Source of the DNA: Janthinobacterium lividum
GTDB lineage: Bacteria > Pseudomonadota > Gammaproteobacteria > Burkholderiales > Burkholderiaceae_D
Assembly: GCF_034424625.1 (NCBI RefSeq)
Contig: NZ_CP139976.1
Span: 2,418,001-2,482,000, forward strand
Reading direction: 5' to 3'
Length of the DNA stretch: 64,000 nt
The translations under genes were made by a program, and so were the position numbers. This document shows, piece after piece, positions 50,946 to 58,607 of the stretch. The notes beneath the pieces are model-generated. The model was not told where the DNA came from and made no database searches. It saw only the letters and a list, made by a program, of their open reading frames with translations. How positions within the stretch are numbered: the stretch's first letter is position 1; each line of letters opens with the position of its first letter.

Positions 50946-52364
50946 TTGAAAAAGCAACAAACCGCCACCGTCGCCGATATCTTTGCCAGCGCGCTGGAAA
51001 CCTGCGGACCGCAAGCCGGCGAGACGGTCGGCATCGCCCTGAGCGGCGGCCTCGATTCCTCGGCCCTGCTGCACCTGGCGCATGCCTGGGCGCAAGAGCA
51101 TGGCGTGGCCCTGCACGCGTTCCACGTGCACCACGGCCTGAGCCCGAATGCGGATGCCTGGCTGGCCCATTGCGAGCAATTGTGCGCCGGCATGGGCATC
51201 GCTTTCGAAGCGCGCAAGGTCACCTTGGAAAAGAATGCGAAGACGGGCACGGAAGAGGCGGCCCGCAAGCGCCGTTATGCGGCATTGGGCGAACTGTGCG
51301 CCACGCATGGCGTGCGCCTGCTGCTGACGGCCCACCACCAGGATGACCAGGCGGAAACGGTGCTGCTGCAATTGCTGCGCGGCTCCGGCACGGCGGGCCT
51401 GTCCGGCATGGATGGCGCCAACAGCGCGCCCGAGCTGCTGGGCAACCCGGACCTGGTGATGGCGCGCCCGCTGTTGCCCGTGTCGCGCAGGCAGCTCGAG
51501 GCCTATGTGGCGAAACATGCGATCGCGCACATCCACGACGAGTCGAACGACGACCCCCGCTTTGCCCGCAATGCCTTGCGGCACCAGGTGATGCCTGTGC
51601 TGGCGCAGGCCTTTCCCGGCTTCCAGGAGCGTTTTGCGCGCAGCGCCCAGCACGCGCAATCGGCGCAGCGCCTGTTGACGGAACTGGCGATCCAGGATTT
51701 GGCAGCGTGCCTCGATGGCGATTGCATCGAACTGGCGAAATTGCGCGCGCTGAGCGCGGACCGCTGCTACAACCTGCTGCGCCACTGGTTCGGCACGCGC
51801 GGCCTGCGCATGCCGTCGACGGCGTGGCTGGCGGAAATGCTGGCGCAGCTGCTGGAGGCGCGGCCCGATGCGCAATTGCTGGTCACGCATCCTGAATGCC
51901 ACGTGCGGCGCCACCGCGACCGTCTGTACCTGACGCCGAAGCTCAATGACCTGGCCGGCATGCGCGAGCGTGACGATGCGGGCATTCCCGGCCTGGAAAA
52001 AGCCAGCCAGGAGTTTGCATGGAAAGGCGAGGCCAGCCTGGCCTTTCCCGCGTATGGCGGCGTGCTGCATTTCGATGCGGTGGAAGAGGGTGGCCAGGGC
52101 ATCGATATTGCTTGGCTGCAAGCACAGACCTTGACCATCGATTTCCGCCAGGGCGGCGAGCGCCTGAAACTGGCCTTGAACCGTCCCACGAAGAGCTTGA
52201 AATACCATTACCAGGCGTTTGACGTGCCCGCCTGGGAGCGCGAACGCCTGCCCCTTGTCTGTGCGGCGCAACAATTGCTGTACGCGGCTGGTATTGGCCT
52301 CGACTGCCATTGCCTGAGCCTGCTGGATCGTCCCCGCGTCGCCTTGCGCTGGCTCTCCTGCTGA
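50946..52364 (+). CDS. tilS: tRNA(Ile)-lysidine synthetase
   Basis: A protein of 472 residues starting with TTG at 50946, supported by CGGAG 8 bases upstream and by the PP-loop SGGLDSS at residues 33-39. Further motifs are HVHHGLSPNA, TAHHQDDQAETVLLQLLRGS and NDDPRFARNALRHQ. The TilS substrate-binding and C-terminal domains follow. It converts cytidine 34 of tRNA-Ile(CAU) to lysidine so that it reads AUA. It is essential and is normal in length. Confidence 0.95.
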   Translation: MKKQQTATVADIFASALETCGPQAGETVGIALSGGLDSSALLHLAHAWAQEHGVALHAFHVHHGLSPNADAWLAHCEQLCAGMGIAFEARKVTLEKNAKTGTEEAARKRRYAALGELCATHGVRLLLTAHHQDDQAETVLLQLLRGSGTAGLSGMDGANSAPELLGNPDLVMARPLLPVSRRQLEAYVAKHAIAHIHDESNDDPRFARNALRHQVMPVLAQAFPGFQERFARSAQHAQSAQRLLTELAIQDLAACLDGDCIELAKLRALSADRCYNLLRHWFGTRGLRMPSTAWLAEMLAQLLEARPDAQLLVTHPECHVRRHRDRLYLTPKLNDLAGMRERDDAGIPGLEKASQEFAWKGEASLAFPAYGGVLHFDAVEEGGQGIDIAWLQAQTLTIDFRQGGERLKLALNRPTKSLKYHYQAFDVPAWERERLPLVCAAQQLLYAAGIGLDCHCLSLLDRPRVALRWLSC

Positions 52365-52560
52365 GCGTAAGGACAGCCGCCACGGCCACTCCCGGGGTAG
52401 CCGCCAAGCGGCTGTTCAAGCCAGCTGGACTGCATGGATTGGTTATTTCCATATGCGCAATCGGTATGAGCTAATGCGCTTTTTAGCTTGTTATTTTGCA
52501 TTGCGGCATGTAGAGTAAAGCCCTCCTTTTTTATTCTTCTTGAGCGGAAACTTCACTCTT

Positions 52561-53808
52561 ATGGCTTTAATCGTCCACAAATATGGCGGTACGTCGATGG
52601 GCTCGACTGACCGTATCAAGAATGTCGCCAAGCGCGTTGCCAAGTGGCACGACGCTGGGCATCAAATCGTGGTGGTGCCATCCGCCATGTCGGGCGAAAC
52701 CAACCGCCTGATTGGACTGGCCAAGGAAATCATGGATCAACCCGATCCCCGTGAACTTGACATGATCGCCTCGACAGGCGAACAAGTGTCCGTCGGCCTA
52801 TTGTCGATGGCACTGCTGGCGATCGGCAAACAAGCCGTATCCTATGCTGGCTGGCAAGTCGCGATCAAGACCGATTCCGCCTTTACCAAGGCACGCATCC
52901 AGTCGATCGATGACGAAAAAGTCAAACGCGACCTCGATGCGGGCAAGATTGTCATCATTACCGGTTTCCAGGGCGTCGACGAACACGACAACATCGCGAC
53001 CCTGGGCCGCGGCGGTTCCGACACTTCGGCCGTGGCGATCGCCGCCGCCATGAAGGCGGCCGAATGCCTGATCTTCACGGACGTCGACGGCGTCTACACG
53101 ACCGACCCGCGCGTGGTCTCCGAGGCGCGCCGCCTGAAGACCATCACCTTTGAAGAAATGCTGGAACTGGCTTCGCTGGGTTCCAAGGTGCTGCAAACGC
53201 GTTCGGTGGAATTTGCCGGCAACTACCGCGTTCCCACGCGCGTGCTGTCGTCGCTGACCGACCCGATGTTGCCGCTGGAAATAGAAGCCAATTCAGGCAC
53301 CCTGATTTCGTTTGAGGAAGATACAAACATGGAACAAGCAGTCATCTCCGGCATCGCCTTCAACCGCGATGAAGCCAAAATCACCGTGCTCGGCGTGCCC
53401 GACCGCCCAGGCGTGGCGTACCACATCCTGGGACCGGTGGCGGACGCGAACATCGAAGTCGACATGATCATACAGAATCAGTCGGTCGACGGTAAAACGG
53501 ACTTCACCTTCACCGTCTCGCGCGGCGAATACGCGCGCGCGCTGGCCGTGCTGGAAGCGAACCGCGAATCGCTGGGCGCGGCCAGCATCACGGGCGACGC
53601 GAAAGTGTCGAAACTGTCCGTCGTCGGCGTGGGCATGCGCAGCCATGTGGGCGTCGCATCGCAAATGTTCCGCACCTTGTCGGAAGAGGGCATCAACATC
53701 ATGATGATCTCCACTTCCGAGATCAAGATCTCCGTGCTGATCGATGAAAAGTACATGGAACTGGCCGTGCGCGCGCTGCATAAAGCGTTCGAGCTGGAAA
53801 AAGCCTAA
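52561..53808 (+). CDS. lysC: Aspartate kinase
   Basis: A protein of 415 residues starting MALIVHKYGGTSMGSTDRI. The kinase domain has the KYGGTS start, TGEQVSVGLL and FTDVDGVYTTDPR. Two ACT domains (residues about 270-410) include ITVLGVPDRPGVAYHILGPV and LSVVGVGMRSHVGVASQMF. It phosphorylates aspartate for lysine, threonine and methionine synthesis and should be feedback-regulated by lysine and/or threonine. The in-frame upstream extension is not conserved. A GC-rich inverted repeat follows the stop, and then tRNA-Ser. Confidence 0.96.
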   Translation: MALIVHKYGGTSMGSTDRIKNVAKRVAKWHDAGHQIVVVPSAMSGETNRLIGLAKEIMDQPDPRELDMIASTGEQVSVGLLSMALLAIGKQAVSYAGWQVAIKTDSAFTKARIQSIDDEKVKRDLDAGKIVIITGFQGVDEHDNIATLGRGGSDTSAVAIAAAMKAAECLIFTDVDGVYTTDPRVVSEARRLKTITFEEMLELASLGSKVLQTRSVEFAGNYRVPTRVLSSLTDPMLPLEIEANSGTLISFEEDTNMEQAVISGIAFNRDEAKITVLGVPDRPGVAYHILGPVADANIEVDMIIQNQSVDGKTDFTFTVSRGEYARALAVLEANRESLGAASITGDAKVSKLSVVGVGMRSHVGVASQMFRTLSEEGINIMMISTSEIKISVLIDEKYMELAVRALHKAFELEKA

Positions 53809-53820
53809 ATATCCAAAAAT

Positions 53821-53857
53821 ATTGCCCCACGCCCTTGACCAAAGGGGGGGCAATCGA
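53821..53857 (+). terminator. Possible terminator behind lysC
   Basis: ATTGCCCC and GGGGCAAT-like arms stand around CTTGACCAAA just behind the lysC stop. There is no long T run, so this may be a weak or Rho-assisted end. Confidence 0.4.
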
Positions 53858-53918
53858 TATTATGACGTTCGTCGCTGCAGCGCAGTTAGCTACAGAGACA
53901 TAGTTGAGTAATCAGCTA

Positions 53919-54011
53919 GGAGACGTGGCCGAGTGGCCGAAGGCACATCCCTGCTAAGGATGCATACGGCTTATACCTGTATCGTGGGTTCGAATCCCAC
54001 CGTCTCCGCCA
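53919..54011 (+). tRNA. tRNA-Ser(GCT)
   Basis: The acceptor stem GGAGACG pairs with CGTCTCC. Anticodon stem CATCC / GGATG encloses CTGCTAA with anticodon GCT. A long variable arm marks a class II serine tRNA. The T arm TGGGTTCGAATCCCA is standard, and CCA is encoded at 54009-54011. A strong terminator follows at 54021. Confidence 0.97.
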
Positions 54012-54381
54012 GAATCAAATAAAAAAGCCTCCCCTGCGGGAGGCTTTTTTATTTGTCTGGACGGAACGGTGGGATTCGAAGGGCTGGGCCATGCCGGCCC
54101 AGCCCTCTCCGAATCGCCCAACCACCGCGCTCCGCGCGGCACGTTGGCCGCGCAGCGGCCAACGCCGTCCCCTCACCTCAGGCTCTGGCGGCAAGCGCCC
54201 CCTCTGCATCAGCCCCCATCAGTACCCTCATTCCTACCCCCGTCCCCCCTCAGCAATAAAAACAACAAGTGACTTAGTGTGAGTATTGACTCTTTGTCAT
54301 TATGGATAATAGCAATGTTACTAATAAAAAATACGCATGCCCAGCCATGCTTCCATTGCCGAGTCCAATCAAGGAGTTGTC
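54012..54381. other. Gap behind tRNA-Ser with terminator, tRNA-like remnant and promoter region
   Basis: After the terminator, 54065-54079 (GGTGGGATTCGAA, minus sense) mirrors the T arm of tRNA-Ser in inverse orientation. GC palindromes follow, including GGGCTGGGCC/GGCCCAGCCC. The last 120 bases are AT-rich and hold a weak sigma-70-like TTGACT (54286-54291) with TAATAG 15 bases on. This may drive the copper-enzyme operon. No coding frame is supported. Confidence 0.45.
54021..54054 (+). terminator. Terminator of tRNA-Ser
   Basis: GCCTCCC (54027-54033) and GGGAGGC (54038-54044) form a perfect 7-base stem around CTGC, with A's before and a run of six T after. Confidence 0.9.
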
Positions 54382-56433
54382 ATGTCCAATCGCCTTCCCC
54401 GCAGCTGCCTGTCGCTGTGCCTGGCCGCCATGCCGTTCGCCTGCGGCGCCGCCTTCGCCGCGGAAACCACGGTGAATATGAATCTCGACCTGAACCTGAA
54501 GTCCGTGCCCAAACTCGAGCTGCGCCTGCTGCAGGAGCCGCCGAAACTGAAGGCGCGCGCCAGGCCCGCCAACCGCGCGGCGAGCAAGCGCGACGAGTAC
54601 GAGAAAGCGTACGACCTGTACATCCGCTACGCCAACGGCAGCATCTATAACCCGACCACGGCCAAGCATGACAAGGTGCGCCTGCGCTCCTACCAGCAGA
54701 CGAGCGGCCTGGCGCTCGATGGACGCGACGAGAATGCGGCCACCTTCATGGCGCCCACCGTCGTGATGGCGCCGGGGCAAACCGTGCGCTTCAGGCTGTA
54801 CAACCAGTTGCCAGCGCTGCCGGCCGAGCAGTGCGCGACGGACGATATCAATGCGCCGCGTCCGCCTGGCTGCTTCAACGACACCAATCTGCACTCGCAT
54901 GGCCTGTGGGTCTCGCCTTCGGGTAATAGCGACAATGTGCTGATATCGATCAAGCCGGAGGTGGATTTCGAGTACGAATACAATATTCCCATCGACCATC
55001 CGGCCGGCACGTTCTGGTATCACCCGCACCAGCATGGCGCGACGGCGATGCAGGTCGCCAGCGGCATGGCCGGCGCGCTGGTGGTCGAAGGCGACCGCTA
55101 TCCGACCGACAAGGCAAATGGCGACCTCGACGTCGTGCTGAAGCAATTCCAGCCCGACGATGGCAGCGGCAGCGCCGGCGAAGTAATGCTGCTGCAGCAA
55201 ATTCCCTATGACTGCCCCAGCAACAGCCTGACGCCGCTGAAGCCGTGCGACAAGGAGGCGGTGGGCATGCTCGAGGATTTCAAGCAGGTCAAGGATCCCG
55301 ATGCCTGGCTGATGTCGGGCCGCTATACCTCCGTCAACGGCAAGGTGCAGCCGGTGATGAAGATGGACACGCAGCGCCTGTACCGCTGGCGCCTGATCGA
55401 TACGGGCTTCCAGGCTTCCGTGGTGCTGCGCATCCGGCGTGCCAATGATCCGCAAAAGCTGTTGCAGGCGCTCGGCGTGGCCAACCAGGACAAGGACGTG
55501 ATGGAATTGTGCGATGGCGAGGACGTCACGCAATTCGAAGTGGCCAGCGACGGCCTGACGCACGACAGGATCATCCCCAAGACCCTCAATTACCTGCAGC
55601 CGGGATACCGCAGCGACATCCTGTTTTCGCTGCCGAAGGCCGGCGCGTATTGCGTGTATGCGGAAACGAACCTCAATAACATGACGACGATGCATGACGT
55701 GAACAACACGCGCCTGATCAGCGTGATCACGGCCAAGACCAGCGCCAAGGCTGCCGCGCGTGCCAAGGCGGGCGAGTCGCCACGCGATTTCCTGCTGGCC
55801 GAGTTGCGCAATGCCGTCAAGCGCCTGCCCGTTGCGCAGTTGCCCGACAGCGTCAAGGGCACCATCCTTGGCGATCTGGAGAATGGTCTCAAGCTTGCCA
55901 AGTTCGTCCCGCATGCGGGTTTCAGCGCAGAAGCAAAGGACGCGATGCGCGGCAAGAAGAAGGAGTACGCGACCTTCAATATTGCCAAGTTGGATGGCAA
56001 GACCCGCTTCATGGTGGAAGGCAAGCCGGAAGACTCGCCGGTACCCGAGCTGAAGTATGTCTATGATCCGCACCGCGTCGACCACACGCTGGTGCTGGGC
56101 ACCGAGCAGATCTGGGAGCTGGCGTCGAAGAATGGCAGCCACCCCTTCCATATCCACGTCAACCCCTTCCAGATCATCGGAATCACCCGCACCGACGGCG
56201 GCGCGGTCGATGCGCAATACAAGGATCTGCTCGGCACGTGGAAAGACACCTTGCTGGTGATCCCCAACCACAAGATCGAGATCGCCACGCGTTACCAGCG
56301 CTACATCGGCGAGTACGTGCTGCATTGCCACATCCTCGAGCATGAAGACCAGGGCATGATGCAGAACGTCAAGGTGGTACTGCCGGATGGCAAGGGTGGC
56401 GGCGAGATGGGCGGACATGGGCACGGACACTGA
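54382..56433 (+). CDS. Multicopper oxidase
   Basis: A protein of 683 residues with AAGGAG before its start. A signal peptide ends near GAAFA|AET (residue about 27). The type 2/3 copper motifs are HSHGLW, WYHPHQHG, HPFHIHVN and HCHILEHEDQGMM; the final Met fits a type 1 axial ligand. It should oxidise phenols or metal ions and reduce oxygen to water, in the periplasm or at the surface. Linkers between cupredoxin domains are long, and the N-terminal 60 residues (LKSVPKLELRLLQEPPKLKA) are unusual. It leads a five-gene operon with a tyrosinase and a LodA-type oxidase. A laccase-like role is likely; substrate specificity is unknown. Confidence 0.9.
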   Translation: MSNRLPRSCLSLCLAAMPFACGAAFAAETTVNMNLDLNLKSVPKLELRLLQEPPKLKARARPANRAASKRDEYEKAYDLYIRYANGSIYNPTTAKHDKVRLRSYQQTSGLALDGRDENAATFMAPTVVMAPGQTVRFRLYNQLPALPAEQCATDDINAPRPPGCFNDTNLHSHGLWVSPSGNSDNVLISIKPEVDFEYEYNIPIDHPAGTFWYHPHQHGATAMQVASGMAGALVVEGDRYPTDKANGDLDVVLKQFQPDDGSGSAGEVMLLQQIPYDCPSNSLTPLKPCDKEAVGMLEDFKQVKDPDAWLMSGRYTSVNGKVQPVMKMDTQRLYRWRLIDTGFQASVVLRIRRANDPQKLLQALGVANQDKDVMELCDGEDVTQFEVASDGLTHDRIIPKTLNYLQPGYRSDILFSLPKAGAYCVYAETNLNNMTTMHDVNNTRLISVITAKTSAKAAARAKAGESPRDFLLAELRNAVKRLPVAQLPDSVKGTILGDLENGLKLAKFVPHAGFSAEAKDAMRGKKKEYATFNIAKLDGKTRFMVEGKPEDSPVPELKYVYDPHRVDHTLVLGTEQIWELASKNGSHPFHIHVNPFQIIGITRTDGGAVDAQYKDLLGTWKDTLLVIPNHKIEIATRYQRYIGEYVLHCHILEHEDQGMMQNVKVVLPDGKGGGEMGGHGHGH

Positions 56434-56500
56434 CCGTTCCTGGCGGGAGCGCGCCCGGCGCGCTTCCGCCCCTCCCAACCTGCTTCTGGAGCAACTGCCC

Positions 56501-58204
56501 ATGTTACGCATGAAAACTTCACTCCTTCCCATCCTGGCCGGCCTGCTGTGCGCGGGCGTCTGCACCGGGGCGCAAGCGCAGGCAGCCGTATCTTGCCGCC
56601 CGGAACTGCTGGCCCAGGCGGAGCCGGGTGGCGCGCGCGTCGTGCGCTACCGCAAGAATATCGATGAACTGACCCCGGCCGAGCTTGACGCCTTCAAGCA
56701 TGCGGTGAGCGAAATGAAACGCAAGAGCCAGGAAAACGTGTACGACCGGCGCGGCTTCCTGTGGCAGGCATGGGTGCATAACTGCACTTCCGTCGACGTC
56801 TTCAATGACCGCCAGGCGGCCTTGCCAGGCGACAGGCTGAAGCAGTTGCTGGGCGATCCCACGCGCAACAGCTGCGACATTGCCTATTTTCTCGACAAGG
56901 TGGCGACCGAGGACAATGCCCACGAGGAATTCCCCGGCGAGTGCGAACACCAGAAAAACACCTTCCTGCAATGGCACCGGGCGCAACTGTATTTCTATGA
57001 GCAAGCCTTGCAGGCAGCCGACCCGAACGGCGAGCGGGGACCCAGCACGCGCAATGTCGCGCTGCCGTACTGGAACTTCACCCGCAAGCCTTCCGGCGTG
57101 CGCTACCCGAAAGCCTTCGAGGACGTCGATTCGCCGCTGTACGACGCCACGCGCAAGAAGGAGGGGCTCGACAGCTCGCTGGCCACGGCTTCGCCCAACT
57201 TGCTGGCCTACCAGATCTACTACATGGATTGGGCCGATTTCGGCGGCGACGAATACGGCAGCCTGGGCGGCGGCAACCTGGAAACAAAAATCCATAATCA
57301 CATGCACGCCACCTATATGGGCGGCAACATGGGCGACAACGTCACGGCCGGCCTCGATCCGCTGTTTTATGCCTTCCATAACTTCCTCGACTACAGTTTC
57401 GAGAAGTGGCTCGACGAGCATGGCGATGCCGGCATACGCGGCAGCGGGCGCACGGCGTTCATGCGCAGCGAGCAGGACGCCAGCCTGTCCCGGCCCGTCG
57501 GCTGGAGCGCAGGCAGCGGCGATGCCCAGCGCGGTGATTCGGGCGACTACACGGCCAACATGGGCCAGGCGGACCTGTACTTCGACACGATCCGGCAGGG
57601 CTATGGCTTCCAGCCGCGCTATGGCGGCGAGTTTGCCCGCAAGAAGGATATCCAGGCCCTGATCGACCGGCACCAGCAGGCGGGGTTTGTATTCGGCGAC
57701 AACCAGAAAAGCCTGTTCGCCGCCTTGCTCAGCGACGATGCGGCCGATGGCGCGGTTGCCAGGCCAGACCTGACCGTCACGGGGGCCTACAAGATCCCGG
57801 CGCGGCGGGTCGCCAGCGACAAGCGGGCCAACATGGTGCTGGACCGCGCCCATGCGGACGAAGACTACAGTTTTCAGGCCGATATCTACCTGTATCCGGC
57901 CAACGTGGCCGCGCGCATCGGCGACAAGTCGTTCCGCGACCGCTACCTGGTGACCAGCACCAGCCACTGGGCCTTGTCCGGCCATCAACAGCATGACAAG
58001 TATGTCATCGAAACGGATATCACCGGCATCGTCGACAGCCTGGTTCCCAAAAAGCGCAGGCAGGCCTGGCGCATCACGGCGGCCATCACCACGAATGACA
58101 AGGGCCGCGGCCTGATACGGCAAGGCGATTTTTCCACGCCCGTGATCCAGCTTGTCGACCGGCGCAAACCTGCCGAACCCACGTATGAGGAGAGCAAGCC
58201 ATGA
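56501..58204 (+). CDS. Tyrosinase / polyphenol oxidase (type 3 copper)
   Basis: A protein of 567 residues starting MLRMKTSLLP with GGAG upstream. A signal peptide ends near AQAQA (about residue 28). The CuA site shows WQAWVHNC (His93) and CEHQKNTFLQWHRAQLYFYE (His150, His159). The CuB site shows IHNHMHATYMGG (His265, His269) and FYAFHNFLDYSFEKW (His293). The C-terminal 170 residues resemble the beta domain that covers the active site in many polyphenol oxidases. It should oxidise mono- or diphenols to quinones. Its ATG lies 68 bases after the multicopper oxidase gene, and it overlaps the next gene by 4 bases. Confidence 0.9.
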   Translation: MLRMKTSLLPILAGLLCAGVCTGAQAQAAVSCRPELLAQAEPGGARVVRYRKNIDELTPAELDAFKHAVSEMKRKSQENVYDRRGFLWQAWVHNCTSVDVFNDRQAALPGDRLKQLLGDPTRNSCDIAYFLDKVATEDNAHEEFPGECEHQKNTFLQWHRAQLYFYEQALQAADPNGERGPSTRNVALPYWNFTRKPSGVRYPKAFEDVDSPLYDATRKKEGLDSSLATASPNLLAYQIYYMDWADFGGDEYGSLGGGNLETKIHNHMHATYMGGNMGDNVTAGLDPLFYAFHNFLDYSFEKWLDEHGDAGIRGSGRTAFMRSEQDASLSRPVGWSAGSGDAQRGDSGDYTANMGQADLYFDTIRQGYGFQPRYGGEFARKKDIQALIDRHQQAGFVFGDNQKSLFAALLSDDAADGAVARPDLTVTGAYKIPARRVASDKRANMVLDRAHADEDYSFQADIYLYPANVAARIGDKSFRDRYLVTSTSHWALSGHQQHDKYVIETDITGIVDSLVPKKRRQAWRITAAITTNDKGRGLIRQGDFSTPVIQLVDRRKPAEPTYEESKP

Positions 58205-58560
58205 GCGAACTAACCAGCTTCAAGCGCGATGTGCAGGGCCTGTTTTCCCGCTATGTGGCCGACATGAACAAGGTCAAGCTGTCGAATCCCGATTCGACGG
58301 GCGTGCAGCGGCTGTATCTGAACGACTATGCAAGCGTGAAGGCGTTTGCGTGGCAGATTCAGGTGGCCATCCACGGTTACGACTATGACAGCCGCAAGGA
58401 AAAATGGCTGGTGGAGGCCGGGCACCGCTTGCGCGCGCCGGGAGGGCGGGAAGGCGAGTATGTCAAGTCCGCGCCGCACCCGATGCCGCCCGACGGCCCG
58501 ATGCCGCAGGAAGGCATCGATATCTTCGACCAGTGGGTCAGGGACGGCATGCAGCCGTGA
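58201..58560 (+). CDS. Small cysteine-free protein of unknown function in the oxidase operon
   Basis: A protein of 119 residues whose ATG overlaps the tyrosinase stop. It has no signal peptide, no membrane helix and no Cys. The C-terminus PMPPDGPMPQEGIDIFDQWV, then RDGMQP, resembles the last helix of small cytochromes c, but the CXXCH haem motif is absent. It may be a chaperone or assembly partner for the copper or CTQ enzyme, like small partners in lod/gox and tyrosinase operons. That role is inferred from place only; I do not recognise a family. Confidence 0.7.
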   Translation: MSELTSFKRDVQGLFSRYVADMNKVKLSNPDSTGVQRLYLNDYASVKAFAWQIQVAIHGYDYDSRKEKWLVEAGHRLRAPGGREGEYVKSAPHPMPPDGPMPQEGIDIFDQWVRDGMQP

Positions 58561-58607
58561 TGCGTTGGCCAACCGGCACAGACACCCTTGATGATCAGGA
58601 GTTCAGC

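Noticed and set aside
52365..52560. Lysine riboswitch upstream of lysC
   Set aside because: The stretch is too short and lacks the conserved lysine-riboswitch junction sequences; lysC in this group is usually controlled at the enzyme level.
53954..54209. Minus-strand frames over tRNA-Ser (GGDGGIRTHDTGISRMHP)
   Set aside because: They are antisense translations of the tRNA and its flank, a common false protein in annotations.
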